Source: Clostridium bowmanii
GTDB lineage: Bacteria; Bacillota; Clostridia; Clostridiales; Clostridiaceae
NCBI RefSeq assembly: GCF_018861315.1
Contig: NZ_JAHLDL010000013.1
Span: 59,385-123,384 of the forward strand
DNA: 64,000 nucleotides
Direction of reading: 5' to 3'
The translations under genes were made by a program, and so were the position numbers. Below the pieces are notes generated by a model that saw only the letters and a program-made list of their open reading frames with translations, made no database searches and had not been told where the DNA came from. Of the stretch, positions 47,762 to 56,969 are shown piece after piece (positions within the stretch are counted from its first letter, which is position 1; the number at the start of each line of letters is the position of its first letter).

Positions 47762-48796
47762 CTACCTCCCTTTCCGCGTCAAAGCATATACAATCATTCC
47801 GTTAGCAACTATTATTCGAATGATTTCAGATACATCAATATTGATCGCACTGTTTATGACTGACGGCGTCATTGTCAAAATACCTTGGAACAAAATTGTT
47901 CCAATAATTACATTTGTGATTGATGCTTTATTAACGGAAGCCCCTCCTAGCAATATAGCCGCCACCGACGGAAATACGAATGCTAAGGGAGAATTAAACA
48001 TCTGAACAAAACCAAAACTTTGCTGATAAACAATCATACCAATAGCCGCCAGCATTGTGGATAGCATTACTGATATAATTCTCATCTTATCAATACTAAT
48101 TCCCGAAGCTCTTGCATAATCCGGGTTAGAACCAACTGCAGTAATAGCAGTACCAGTCTTTGTTTTAAAGAATGCCCATACTAAAACGCACATAAGAATG
48201 AAAAATATAATCATTCCTGTAGGGATAATTAAATATTTAGAAACTTTAATTTTAAGTAAATCACTAAGTACATGAAACCAGTACTCTTCGATACTGATTG
48301 TGACACGAAGACCCTCACCCTTGAATCCTTGAACGCTTGCTGGATTTTTAAAGGGAAGAATGAGCCACATTATATTCATTAAAAATACAAAGGAGAAACC
48401 AACATAAGTGGCTATAATCATTTCATCACCTTTAACACGATTAAGTAGTAGTCCATAAAGGAAACCAAAGACTGCCGCAACTGATATTCCTATTAAAAAA
48501 GCTACTACAATACCAGCTAAACCTACAAGATTGAACTCAAGACTTACAACCGCTCCAATCATACCTGCTATGAGTCCTACAGGAATACCAAAGTTTAGGC
48601 CACATCCCGATTGAATCATAGGTACCATAGAAAGAACCATTATCCCACTCATTCCAAAACGCACAATAACATCATTTAAAGATGTATCAACCCTTACCCC
48701 GAAGAAAGGAGCAGCAATAAATAATGATATTAAGAAAAATCCTATTATTATGCGAGGCCATCCAAAGTTTTTGATGAAATTATTTACCGCATCCAT
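47762..48796 (-). CDS. ABC permease of the DUF3798 import system (first)
   Basis: A 344-residue permease of the same family, with SGCGLNFGIPVGLIAGMIGA and LAFVFPSVAAILLGGASVNKASITN. Its start overlaps the end of the ATPase gene by 13 bases, implying translational coupling. The two permeases are clearly paralogous and probably form a heterodimer. Confidence 0.88.
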   Translation of the reverse strand: MDAVNNFIKNFGWPRIIIGFFLISLFIAAPFFGVRVDTSLNDVIVRFGMSGIMVLSMVPMIQSGCGLNFGIPVGLIAGMIGAVVSLEFNLVGLAGIVVAFLIGISVAAVFGFLYGLLLNRVKGDEMIIATYVGFSFVFLMNIMWLILPFKNPASVQGFKGEGLRVTISIEEYWFHVLSDLLKIKVSKYLIIPTGMIIFFILMCVLVWAFFKTKTGTAITAVGSNPDYARASGISIDKMRIISVMLSTMLAAIGMIVYQQSFGFVQMFNSPLAFVFPSVAAILLGGASVNKASITNVIIGTILFQGILTMTPSVINSAINIDVSEIIRIIVANGMIVYALTRKGR

Positions 48797-50409
48797 ATTT
48801 TTTCACCCTCTTCACTTACTTGAAATTCCCCAGCCATTAATAACCCAAAATCCACCACTTCTGCTTCTGGTGGCAGAATTCCAAATATTTTCCCTTCACA
48901 AACAATTGCTATCCTATCACTTATGGATCTAAGTTCTTCCAGCTCTGAAGATATGATAACTATGGTTGTGTTATTTTCTTCGTTATATTTTCTTAATGCA
49001 TCTAAAACCAGTTTTTTTGCTCCAACATCAATACCACGAGTAGGCTCGGACACAAAAAGTAGCTTTGGATTCATAGCAAATGCCTTAGCAAGACAAACTT
49101 TTTGTTGATTTCCACCTGATAGGTTCCTTGCCTTTTGACGTTCGCTAGTACACCTTATTTCTAGTGACTTTATGTATTCTAGCGCACAGGCTTTCATAGC
49201 TTTTTCATCACGCCACTTGATCATTCCCCCAAAATAGCTTTTAAGAAACTTATTCTGAATTTGCATAGCATTAAAAGCAATATTCCAGTCAATGGGTTCA
49301 TCTAAAAGTAGTCCAACACCTCTACGATCCTCAGATACAAATGCTATACCGCTTTGAAGTGCATTTAGTGTATTGTTTAAAATCAAAGGTTTACCTTCAA
49401 AGAAAATTTGCCCACCAGAAGCAAACAGCCCCATAATTCCATTTGGAATTCCAAGCTTACCTTGCCCTGCAAGACCACCAATACCTAGTATTTCACCCGT
49501 GCGAACTTTCAATGACACATTTTTAATTATTTCACCGGGCATGTCCACCCAAAGATTCTTCGTTTCAAAAATAATATCACTTTCATCAATTTTTACTACA
49601 GGCCTTATATGTTTAGCCTCTGCATCAACATCTCTACCTACCATCCATTCAGCAATCTGCCTTACATCCACTCCTTCAGATGGAGTCTCTACCACAACTA
49701 GTCCATCACGAAGTACAACAATAGTATCGCAAATAGATGTTATTTCACGAAGTCTGTGAGATATAAATACAATAGAAATACCGATATCCGCAAGGAGCCT
49801 CATAGACTTAAGTAGAATCTCAGCTTCTGATTCTGTAAGTACTGCAGTTGGCTCATCTAAAACAATAAGCTTAACCTGACTTCTGTCAATTTCACGAGCT
49901 ATTTCTATAAATTGCTTATGCCCAACCGGCATCTCGGATACCAGTGTTTCTGTTTCTAGCTGAACTCCCAATGTATCTATGGCCTTTTGTGCGCTCTTTC
50001 TAATTTCTGGTAAATCTATGGTTTCCACCCGTTTACCTAGAACTTTAGAAATTAAGCTTTTCTTTGTCTTTTCCATATTAAGAAGAACATTCTCCCCTAC
50101 CGTAAATCCAGGAATTAGAGAAAATTCTTGATGTACCATTCCTATTCCTGCTTTTAAAGCATCCACAGGGCTTTTGAATTTGATTTTTTCTCCATTTAAA
50201 TAAACAGAACCTTCGTACCCACCAGTTTCAGCAATTACCTTCATACCAAATAAGATATTCATCAGTGTAGATTTGCCTGCTCCATTTTCTCCAACAAGTC
50301 CCAATATTTTTCCTTTTTCAAGTGTGAAGTTTATATCCTTAAGCACCCTGTTTCCATCATACTCTTTGCCAACACCTTCTACTTTAAGTAGTACATTATC
50401 TGTAGTCAA
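48784..50409 (-). CDS. Sugar/nucleoside-type ABC ATPase (double domain)
   Basis: A 541-residue tandem ATPase of the RbsA/MglA/YufO type. The first half has a full Walker A (GENGAGKST), a VSEMPVGHKQFIEIAREI signature variant and IVLDEPTAVL. The second half has a degenerate Walker A (GLAGQGKLGI) but a normal LSGGNQQKVCLAKA and LFVSEPTRGIDVG, as usual in this family. The TTG at 50409 is preferred to a GTG at 50418 because GAGGTG lies six bases before it. It powers the two permeases downstream. Confidence 0.9.
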   Translation of the reverse strand: MTTDNVLLKVEGVGKEYDGNRVLKDINFTLEKGKILGLVGENGAGKSTLMNILFGMKVIAETGGYEGSVYLNGEKIKFKSPVDALKAGIGMVHQEFSLIPGFTVGENVLLNMEKTKKSLISKVLGKRVETIDLPEIRKSAQKAIDTLGVQLETETLVSEMPVGHKQFIEIAREIDRSQVKLIVLDEPTAVLTESEAEILLKSMRLLADIGISIVFISHRLREITSICDTIVVLRDGLVVVETPSEGVDVRQIAEWMVGRDVDAEAKHIRPVVKIDESDIIFETKNLWVDMPGEIIKNVSLKVRTGEILGIGGLAGQGKLGIPNGIMGLFASGGQIFFEGKPLILNNTLNALQSGIAFVSEDRRGVGLLLDEPIDWNIAFNAMQIQNKFLKSYFGGMIKWRDEKAMKACALEYIKSLEIRCTSERQKARNLSGGNQQKVCLAKAFAMNPKLLFVSEPTRGIDVGAKKLVLDALRKYNEENNTTIVIISSELEELRSISDRIAIVCEGKIFGILPPEAEVVDFGLLMAGEFQVSEEGEKIWMR

Positions 50410-50503
50410 TAAATTCACCTCTTATCTTCCAACATAAGGAAAATTGCTTTGCACACATATAAAGGCAAAGCAATTCAAACTCATTTGGTTATAATATTAC
50501 TAT

Positions 50504-51739
50504 TTATTTTATAGCTTTATATTTTGCAGGAACAACTTCTTTACTGTTACCTAGATATCCTTTTCCAAATACATAAGTATCTTGATAAACCATTACGTGA
50601 TTTGGAATCTCTTTACCACTAACTCTATCTAAGTATAAAGAACCATTCCACTCAGCTCCTGGTGTATAAGCACCAAATGCCTTAATTACGTCAGCAAGAT
50701 TACCTTTTGTCATTGTACCCTCTGCTACGTTTTTACCATATTCTACCAAGCCTTCAGTAGCTGTGTATCCATAAGAGAATGCCCACGTTCCCATTCTTCC
50801 AGATCCACCTTTAGCAACTACAGTTTCTTCAACCTTTTTAAGTATAGCAGGCCAGTTTCCAGCTTCTGCTTTCAAATCTATGCCAAATGCTCCTGGGTAT
50901 CCCATTATAGGTGATGGAAGATCAGGTTCAACAAATATTGCACCAAGCTCCGCAACACGTTTTAGAAGTGGTTCTGTTTGAGCATCGTTTGTACAGAAGA
51001 ATGCAGTATCTTTTCCATATTTCGCAACCCATGCAGGCATTTTTTCAAGAATGAATTGTTGTGCGCCTGGAACTCCTACGTCACTCATAGGATCTGGAGC
51101 TGTTTCAAATACAAATTTAAGTCCTAAGTCTTTACAAGCTTGTTCCATAATATTTCTTCTTAATGAAAGAAGTTCTATACTCATATGTCTAGGGAATGAA
51201 ATGTGCACGAAGGTTTTTGCGCCCATCTTTTTAGCAGCGAGTATCATAAGGTATCCACGGTTTACGTTATCAGGATCTACAACTAAATCTGAAGCTGCTT
51301 CAATCATAGCCGTATCTTCTTGAGAAGAGTTAGCTAAAAGTAATATATCTGGTCTCTTTTCACGAATTTGCTTAAATGCTGCAACAGTACCTGGAATTGC
51401 TTGATTTACCACGATTACTTTCATATCTTCATCATCTGCTAGACCAGTAATCTGAGCTATTGTAGTTTCTTGTTCTGCCATAAAATTGTCTGGATAAGTA
51501 ACATGTTTTATCATTCCGCCGGAAGCAGCATCGCCATACTTTGCAATCATTGCTTCAGCACCACGTAGTTCATCCTCACCCTGTGATACGGTACCAGTAA
51601 CAATACCAATGTGCATCTTTTTCGTCTCAGTTACTGCAGGTGTCGTTGTTGTTGTTGTTGTTGTTGTTTTTTTTGCGCAACCTACCATACCAAATGTTAG
51701 AATTAAACTTAATCCAATTGCTAATGATCTTTTTAACAT
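50504..51739 (-). CDS. DUF3798 lipoprotein, binding protein of an uncharacterised importer
   Basis: A 411-residue lipoprotein with lipobox GMVGCAKK near residue 21, a run of nine threonines, and then a periplasmic-binding-protein fold: KMHIGIVTGTVSQGEDELRGAE, KVIVVNQAIPGTVAAFKQIREKRPDI, and FFCTNDAQTEPLLKRV. The sequence matches my memory of the DUF3798 family, which has no known ligand. The nine threonines come from eight repeats of one trinucleotide at 51645-51668. It heads an operon with a sugar/nucleoside-type ATPase and two permeases, so it is the capture subunit. A 330-base leader precedes it. Confidence 0.8.
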   Translation of the reverse strand: MLKRSLAIGLSLILTFGMVGCAKKTTTTTTTTTPAVTETKKMHIGIVTGTVSQGEDELRGAEAMIAKYGDAASGGMIKHVTYPDNFMAEQETTIAQITGLADDEDMKVIVVNQAIPGTVAAFKQIREKRPDILLLANSSQEDTAMIEAASDLVVDPDNVNRGYLMILAAKKMGAKTFVHISFPRHMSIELLSLRRNIMEQACKDLGLKFVFETAPDPMSDVGVPGAQQFILEKMPAWVAKYGKDTAFFCTNDAQTEPLLKRVAELGAIFVEPDLPSPIMGYPGAFGIDLKAEAGNWPAILKKVEETVVAKGGSGRMGTWAFSYGYTATEGLVEYGKNVAEGTMTKGNLADVIKAFGAYTPGAEWNGSLYLDRVSGKEIPNHVMVYQDTYVFGKGYLGNSKEVVPAKYKAIK

Positions 51740-51777
51740 CTAGAATCCCCCTTTTTATTTTTCAGAGCAAAGCTCAA

Positions 51778-51924
51778 TTATAATACAAAAATTCTAAGTC
51801 TAATAACTCCTTGTTCAGAAGGCATTAATTTTACAAAGAATTTAGCATCCAAGTTATAGATTGTAAAATTTTTAATGGTTTCAGAGAAATACATCACTTC
51901 TAATATATTACATTTAAACTTCAT
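51778..51924 (-). CDS. Possible 48-residue leader ORF upstream of the DUF3798 operon
   Basis: Inside the long leader an ATG frame gives MKFKCNILEVMYFSETIKNF and then a beta-rich, protein-like sequence ending VIRLRIFVL. The composition looks like real protein, but the ribosome binding site (AGAGAATAAAGAA) is weak. It may be a small gene, a remnant or chance. Confidence 0.3.
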   Translation of the reverse strand: MKFKCNILEVMYFSETIKNFTIYNLDAKFFVKLMPSEQGVIRLRIFVL

Positions 51925-52074
51925 TTCTTTATTCTCTGTATTATCCTATAGTTCACCATAAAAGTCTTTTTTGTGATAAATATGTTGTCCATATACTTCA
52001 ATCAATTGAAATATAGCACTTAACATAATTCAATTTATGAAATGTTTAATTTACTTGTTATATTATTATTTATA

Positions 52075-52103
52075 ATAATACAAGGTTTAATATTCTTTGT
52101 CAA
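52075..52103 (-). promoter_or_regulatory. Promoter of the DUF3798 transport operon
   Basis: TTGACA (52098-52103) and TATTAT (52075-52080) are 17 bases apart on the minus strand. The predicted leader of about 330 bases matches no riboswitch class that I recognise. Confidence 0.75.
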
Positions 52104-52337
52104 GATATAAATTAATTATGAATTCTTAGCTAATTATAGTTACTTATTCTACTACTAGCCTCAAATAAATATATGAACATTTTACTTTTTATATTTTTAC
52201 TTCTAATAAATATATGTAATTCATTGTTATATTATGAAATATATTACTTTGTATGAGTTATTTATATGTTCCATTAAATGGCTTTAAAATGAATATATAA
52301 GCAATCATTTATGCATTTACTTTTTATATCAATAAAA

Positions 52338-52374
52338 AAAACAGTACCTCTGATATTAACAAAAGTGCTGTTTT
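52338..52374. terminator. Isolated terminator-like hairpin
   Basis: AAAACAGTAC and GTGCTGTTTT form a 10-bp stem with one wobble and T/A runs on both sides. It lies in the gene-free stretch 51925-52622, with no gene ending close to it. Confidence 0.6.
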
Positions 52375-52518
52375 TTCTTGAATTACTTATTAAATTGAAA
52401 ATCTTTCAAAATGAATCTTGTTAGATTGAACTACCCATGTCTTCTTTCATACTATTATCATGTCCTCTATGGGAACATATATTCTGTTCGTAAATTATAA
52501 AAATCCTTTTACTAGCAT

Positions 52519-52570
52519 AGCTGAACCATTCACACTCACGATTGAAATCACGAGTGTGCATGGTTCAGCT
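52519..52570. repeat. Long near-perfect inverted repeat
   Basis: Arms 52519-52537 and 52552-52570 pair at 18 of 19 positions around a 14-base loop. There is no T run, so it is not a plain terminator. It lies 53 bases after the stop of the iron-sulfur flavoprotein gene. Confidence 0.65.
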
Positions 52571-52622
52571 GTCAATATTAAAGGCTTCTAAATCAGAAAC
52601 AACCTTACCATATATTTGCTTA

Positions 52623-53351
52623 TCATTTATTTACAACCTTATTCAAAAATTTTCCGAAACTTGTCGCTATTAATTTCTTAAAGATATTTATTCTGCATTC
52701 GAAATAATAGGAATCAGCATTCCAGCCTTTTTCTTTCCAATACTCACTGTCCAGACCTATTAATTTATAGGCAAGCACCTTTTGAACTTGAAAATTAATA
52801 AGAGCACTTAATGATGGTTTATAGTTTTCTTTCTTCATATTAAGATGTCCAATAAAATTATCACATTCACTTTCAGTTATTTTATTATCTATGGTTCTAA
52901 TTGTTCTACCTATTTTCCCTACATTAAAGCCACCCCATTGAATTACCACTCTCTCTAAATATTTCAGTGTAGGTTTAAGGCCCGAGCCCTTAGTTGTAGA
53001 TATAAGTAGAACTGGTTTACCATAGATTACAGGGCGATGAAACCACATGCAGGTTCTATCAAAAAATGTCTTTAACATTCCTGATACATTTTCCATATAT
53101 ACTGGCGAGGTTAAAATTATCCCATCACTCAATTTTATTTTTTCCATGACATCAGAAACCTGATCATTTAATACACATCCACCTTTAACAAGGCAATGTT
53201 CACATCCAATGCAAGTTTTTATATCATAATCAAATAAATTTATTATTTCTACATTAATATTGTTATTCTTCAATATTTCTTTAACTTGTACAATAAGTTC
53301 ATAGGTATTCATCTTCCTATTACTTGAATTTATAGCTATTACATTTAACAT
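52623..53351 (-). CDS. Iron-sulfur flavoprotein (NADPH-dependent FMN reductase family)
   Basis: A 242-residue flavodoxin-fold protein. The FMN phosphate region is near residues 7-15, and the compact cysteine motif C47-x2-C50-x2-C53-x5-C59 matches the 4Fe-4S site of archaeal-type iron-sulfur flavoprotein (Isf). The SPVYMENVSGMLKTFFDR segment is typical of the family. It probably shuttles electrons from ferredoxin to an acceptor such as oxygen or peroxide. A separate C-terminal part of about 60 residues is not recognised. Confidence 0.82.
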   Translation of the reverse strand: MLNVIAINSSNRKMNTYELIVQVKEILKNNNINVEIINLFDYDIKTCIGCEHCLVKGGCVLNDQVSDVMEKIKLSDGIILTSPVYMENVSGMLKTFFDRTCMWFHRPVIYGKPVLLISTTKGSGLKPTLKYLERVVIQWGGFNVGKIGRTIRTIDNKITESECDNFIGHLNMKKENYKPSLSALINFQVQKVLAYKLIGLDSEYWKEKGWNADSYYFECRINIFKKLIATSFGKFLNKVVNK

Positions 53352-53411
53352 ATGTAATACCCTCCCCTTAATTTTTATTACAGCACACAGATCTTGTTCT
53401 TTTATATTATA

Positions 53412-54212
53412 TTAATTCTTTATTGTTACTAGCAGTAAACTTACTAGGTATGTTATACTTGAAAAAATCAAGGCTACTATGAGAAACCCTATTAGCAAAA
53501 TGTTATATTTCAACACACTCTCAGCCATAACAAATTTTGAAAAGCCAAGTATATTTACAACTAATATTGATAGGAATATTATAATTAACCCCTTAGAAGC
53601 TCCTTTAATATCAGCAGAGCTTAAGGATACATGAGATGAAATACATATAGCTAAAAATAAAAATAATATAAAGTATGGATTTGCAAAGTTATTAATTGAA
53701 AATATTGTTTTTATTAACTCTATATATGAATTCATTATCCCATTTAGTGAGACTTTACTTATTTTAGTTATGCTCAAATTATTCAACGAAATAGTTATAA
53801 ATTCATTATATGTCTTAGGGATTATTATGTACATAAGTGCAATTATAGATGAAACCCCTCCGAAAATCGGTGCAATTCCTATGAAAAAATTACCTGCTTG
53901 TTGATATACACTATTAGGATTATAAGCATGACTTACATATCCAAGTATTCCATTTTCATCTCTCTTTTGTAAAAACACAATTTTTTTAATTTTGTGTCCA
54001 AAAATAATACAAAAGATAGCATGGGACATTTCGTGTAATGGAACCCCTATAACAGCTGTAATAACAACCGCCTTCCAGCCAAAACTCCTTTGGAAATTTT
54101 CCATTGAATGATCTCTCAAAAATCCAAGAATAAACCCTACTAAAATTATCATTCCCGTCAAATATATGGTATCTACAGTTGTCTTCATTATCAAATTAAC
54201 TAAAAAACTCAT
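53412..54212 (-). CDS. Membrane protein with HExxH motif (M50-like)
   Basis: A 266-residue protein with about six helices. HEMSHAIFCIIFGHKIK places HExxH at about 60-64 within a helix, as in intramembrane zinc proteases of the M50 type. The typical second motif (LDG or NPDG) is not obvious, so catalysis is uncertain. The ATG at 54212 follows AAGGGTG. It has its own terminator upstream of livF. Role is unknown. Confidence 0.6.
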   Translation of the reverse strand: MSFLVNLIMKTTVDTIYLTGMIILVGFILGFLRDHSMENFQRSFGWKAVVITAVIGVPLHEMSHAIFCIIFGHKIKKIVFLQKRDENGILGYVSHAYNPNSVYQQAGNFFIGIAPIFGGVSSIIALMYIIIPKTYNEFITISLNNLSITKISKVSLNGIMNSYIELIKTIFSINNFANPYFILFLFLAICISSHVSLSSADIKGASKGLIIIFLSILVVNILGFSKFVMAESVLKYNILLIGFLIVALIFSSITYLVSLLLVTIKN

Positions 54213-54248
54213 TAAATCACCCTTTCTAATTTCCACAGTTTCTATTTA

Positions 54249-54275
54249 TAAAGGAAGCCTTTTAGGCTTCCTTTA
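54249..54275. terminator. Hairpin upstream of the HExxH gene
   Basis: TAAAGGAAGCCT and AGGCTTCCTTTA form a perfect 12-bp stem with AT-rich flanks. It overlaps the stop of the small frame 54273-54380 and would end transcripts on the minus strand. Confidence 0.7.
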
Positions 54276-54380
54276 TACTTCTACCTCAGGTAGTATTCGA
54301 TAAACTTCCAATAAAACAATATTTACAGTAAGCCAAACTCCACCAAAAATATACCCTGCATAAACAAACTCTCCATTCAT
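54273..54380 (-). CDS. Possible 35-residue membrane peptide or remnant
   Basis: An ATG frame reads MNGEFVYAGYIFGGVWLTVN and onward to a stop inside the hairpin. The frame is open further upstream (NEISEKL), so it may be the end of a lost small membrane protein. No family was recognised. Confidence 0.3.
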   Translation of the reverse strand: MNGEFVYAGYIFGGVWLTVNIVLLEVYRILPEVEV

Positions 54381-54480
54381 TAGCTTTTCGCTAATTTCAT
54401 TATATCTTACCAGGGGTCACCTGACCTAATAGTATTATACCATAATCTATATCCTAGGCTATTTTTTTATGTAACATACA

Positions 54481-54520
54481 AAAAAGACATTAAGGTCTTT
54501 TTTTACCTTAATGTCTTTTT
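54481..54520 (-). terminator. Terminator of the liv operon
   Basis: AAAAAGACATTAAGG and CCTTAATGTCTTTTT form a perfect 15-bp stem that starts at the livF stop codon. Confidence 0.9.
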
Positions 54521-55224
54521 TATTCTCCTAAATATGCACTTCTTATAGCATCATTTGATAATAATTCTTTGGAATCACCTTCTAGAACTATTTTTCCAGT
54601 TTCTAGTACATATGCTCTGTTTGCAATTGAAAGTGCCATATGAGCATTTTGTTCTACAAGCAAAACTGTAGTTCCCAATTTATTAATTTCTTGTATTATA
54701 GAAAAAATATTTCTTACTACTAAGGGAGCAAGCCCCATAGATGGCTCATCCAATAATAATATCCTGGGTTTTACCATAAGAGCCCTTCCCATAGCTAACA
54801 TTTGCTGTTCTCCACCACTTAATGTTCCAGCCATTTGTTTTATTCGCTCTTTAAGTATTGGAAACTTATCAAAAACCATTTCATAATCTTTTGTTATATT
54901 AGTCTTATCTTTTCTACTACAAGCTCCTAGTTCAAGATTTTCCATAACCGACATGTTCGCAAAAATCCTTCTTCCTTCAGGTACATGAGCTATACCTAAC
55001 TTTGAAAGTTTATAAGAGGGAATGTTATGAATTGCCTTATCCTCAAAAATTACACTTCCTGACTTTATAGAAATAAGCCCTGAAATAGCTCTTAATATAG
55101 AAGTTTTTCCAGCTCCATTAGCACCTATAAGTGTAACTATTTCTCCCTGTTTCACTTCTATACTAATATCGTGCAATGCATGTATTTCACCATAATATAC
55201 ATTTAACCCAACTATCTTAAGCAT
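54520..55224 (-). CDS. livF: Branched-chain amino acid ABC ATPase LivF
   Basis: A 234-residue ATPase with Walker A (GANGAGKTS), signature LSGGEQQMLAMGRAL and Walker B ILLLDEPSMGLAP, plus the LivF-specific HVPEGRRIFANMSV. The ATG at 55224 follows AGGAGG and overlaps the end of livG, so the two are coupled. It supplies energy for leucine, isoleucine and valine import. Confidence 0.95.
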   Translation of the reverse strand: MLKIVGLNVYYGEIHALHDISIEVKQGEIVTLIGANGAGKTSILRAISGLISIKSGSVIFEDKAIHNIPSYKLSKLGIAHVPEGRRIFANMSVMENLELGACSRKDKTNITKDYEMVFDKFPILKERIKQMAGTLSGGEQQMLAMGRALMVKPRILLLDEPSMGLAPLVVRNIFSIIQEINKLGTTVLLVEQNAHMALSIANRAYVLETGKIVLEGDSKELLSNDAIRSAYLGE

Positions 55225-56017
55225 CAGCAACCTCCTCTCCAAAGTATGCATCAGCTACCTCTTCTCCAAGGTATGCCTCAATTACTTTAGGGTCATTTTT
55301 TATTTCATCAGGCGATCCTTCTGCAATTACTTTACCATAATCTACTACTATTATCCGCTCACATACTCCCATAACTAGCTTCATATCATGTTCTATTAAT
55401 AATATAGCTATATCAAATTCATGTCTTACCCAATTTATTAAATTCATTAATTCATGAGTTTCTTGAGGATTCATACCAGCTGCAGGTTCATCTAGCAGTA
55501 ATAGTTTAGGCTTTGCAGCCAAGGCCCTAGCTATTTCAAGTCTTCGTTGCTCTCCATAAGGCAGATTACATGCAAGTTCAGCTTTTTTACCTTCAAGTTT
55601 AAATACCTTGAGAATTTCAAGTGCTCTCTTCTCAATCTCAGCTTCCTCTTTATGAAACCTTGGAAGTCTAAACATTGAATGAAACAAATTATATTTAACA
55701 TTATAATCAAAAGATATTTTTACATTATCCAAAACTGTTAAATTTTTAAATAACCTTATGTTTTGAAAAGTTCTTGAAATCCTTTTTTTAGTAATCTCAT
55801 AAGGCTTTATTCCTTGTATAAATTCTCCATTAAATTCTATAGTTCCACTGGTCGGAGAATAAACTCCAGTTAGCATATTAAAAATCGTAGTTTTTCCTGC
55901 TCCATTAGGTCCAATCAAACCTACAAGATCATGCTCTGAAAGATTAAGTGAAACATCAGAAACAGCTGTAAGACCGCCAAACTTTATTGTAAGATTATTT
56001 GCCCTAAGTAGAGACAT
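55217..56017 (-). CDS. livG: Branched-chain amino acid ABC ATPase LivG, with C-terminal duplication
   Basis: A 266-residue ATPase with Walker A GPNGAGKTT, the LivG-typical ISRTFQNIRLFKNLTVLDN, signature YGEQRRLEIARALA and LLLLDEPAAGMNP. The C-terminus ends YLGEEVADAYFGEEVADA. The last nine residues repeat the previous nine through a 27-bp tandem duplication at the DNA level. The usual family end is after the first copy. The duplication also carries the ribosome binding site of livF. The ATG follows AAAAGGAAGTG. Confidence 0.95.
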   Translation of the reverse strand: MSLLRANNLTIKFGGLTAVSDVSLNLSEHDLVGLIGPNGAGKTTIFNMLTGVYSPTSGTIEFNGEFIQGIKPYEITKKRISRTFQNIRLFKNLTVLDNVKISFDYNVKYNLFHSMFRLPRFHKEEAEIEKRALEILKVFKLEGKKAELACNLPYGEQRRLEIARALAAKPKLLLLDEPAAGMNPQETHELMNLINWVRHEFDIAILLIEHDMKLVMGVCERIIVVDYGKVIAEGSPDEIKNDPKVIEAYLGEEVADAYFGEEVADA

Positions 56018-56960
56018 CTTTATCACTTCCTTTTGAAATTTTATTGAACACGTCCATATATAATTCCTTTGTTCCCATTAGTCCTTGTGGTCTAAATCTC
56101 ATTATAATGATAAGTGCTAGAGGATAAATAATCATTCTATAATTATTTAAGAATCTTAAACTTTCTGGAAGAATTGTCAGTATACCTGTTGATAATACAC
56201 TACCTGTCAGACTCCCCATTCCACCCATAACTACATAAGTAACAAAATCTACGGATTTCAAGAAATTAAATTGTTCTGGCTTAATGTACATTAGATAATG
56301 AGCAAATAGTCCACCTGCAACACCAGCGAAGAAAGATCCAATAACAAAGGCCATAATTTTATATTTTGTAGTATTTATGCCCATAGCTTCTGCTGCTATT
56401 TCATCCTCCCTCACAGACATCATTGCCCTTCCCTGAGATGAACGTGCTATATTATAAATTATTAAAATGGTGAAGATCATTATAAAAAACACCCAAGCAA
56501 AATTTGTTTTTGGAGGTATTCCCGAAAGCCCTCTCCCTCCTCCAAGTTCATCTATATTAGTAATTACAACTCTTATTATTTCTCCAAATCCTAAAGTTGT
56601 TATGGCAAGATAATCACCCTTTAGCCTTAAAGTAGGTATACCAATTAGAAGTCCAATGAATCCAGCAAGTATTCCACCAAAAAGTAATGCAATGGGAAAA
56701 GGTGTGTGCATTTGCATTGTAGATATTGATGCAGCATAGGCACCAATGGACATAAACCCAGCATGACCTAGAGTAAGTTGCCCTGTAACTCCGATTATAA
56801 GATTTAAGCTTACTGCAAGAATAACATTAATGCAGATAAGATTTAATATTCTTGCATAATATCTATTCAAAATGCCAGTATCCATCAGAAAAGTTAAGAT
56901 GAAAAATAAAATGACCCCAATAACAACTAAAATAATAGTATTTTTAAATTCTTTTTTCAT
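56004..56960 (-). CDS. livM: Branched-chain amino acid permease LivM
   Basis: A 318-residue membrane subunit with about nine helices. It shows LGHAGFMSIGAYAAS, TLRLKGDYLAITTLGFGEIIRV and GGMGSLTGSVLSTGILTILPE, typical of LivM. It follows livH by about nine bases. The ATG at 56960 has AGGTGG five bases before it, and an upstream GTG is possible. Confidence 0.94.
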   Translation of the reverse strand: MKKEFKNTIILVVIGVILFFILTFLMDTGILNRYYARILNLICINVILAVSLNLIIGVTGQLTLGHAGFMSIGAYAASISTMQMHTPFPIALLFGGILAGFIGLLIGIPTLRLKGDYLAITTLGFGEIIRVVITNIDELGGGRGLSGIPPKTNFAWVFFIMIFTILIIYNIARSSQGRAMMSVREDEIAAEAMGINTTKYKIMAFVIGSFFAGVAGGLFAHYLMYIKPEQFNFLKSVDFVTYVVMGGMGSLTGSVLSTGILTILPESLRFLNNYRMIIYPLALIIIMRFRPQGLMGTKELYMDVFNKISKGSDKDVST

Positions 56961-56969
56961 ATTATCCAC

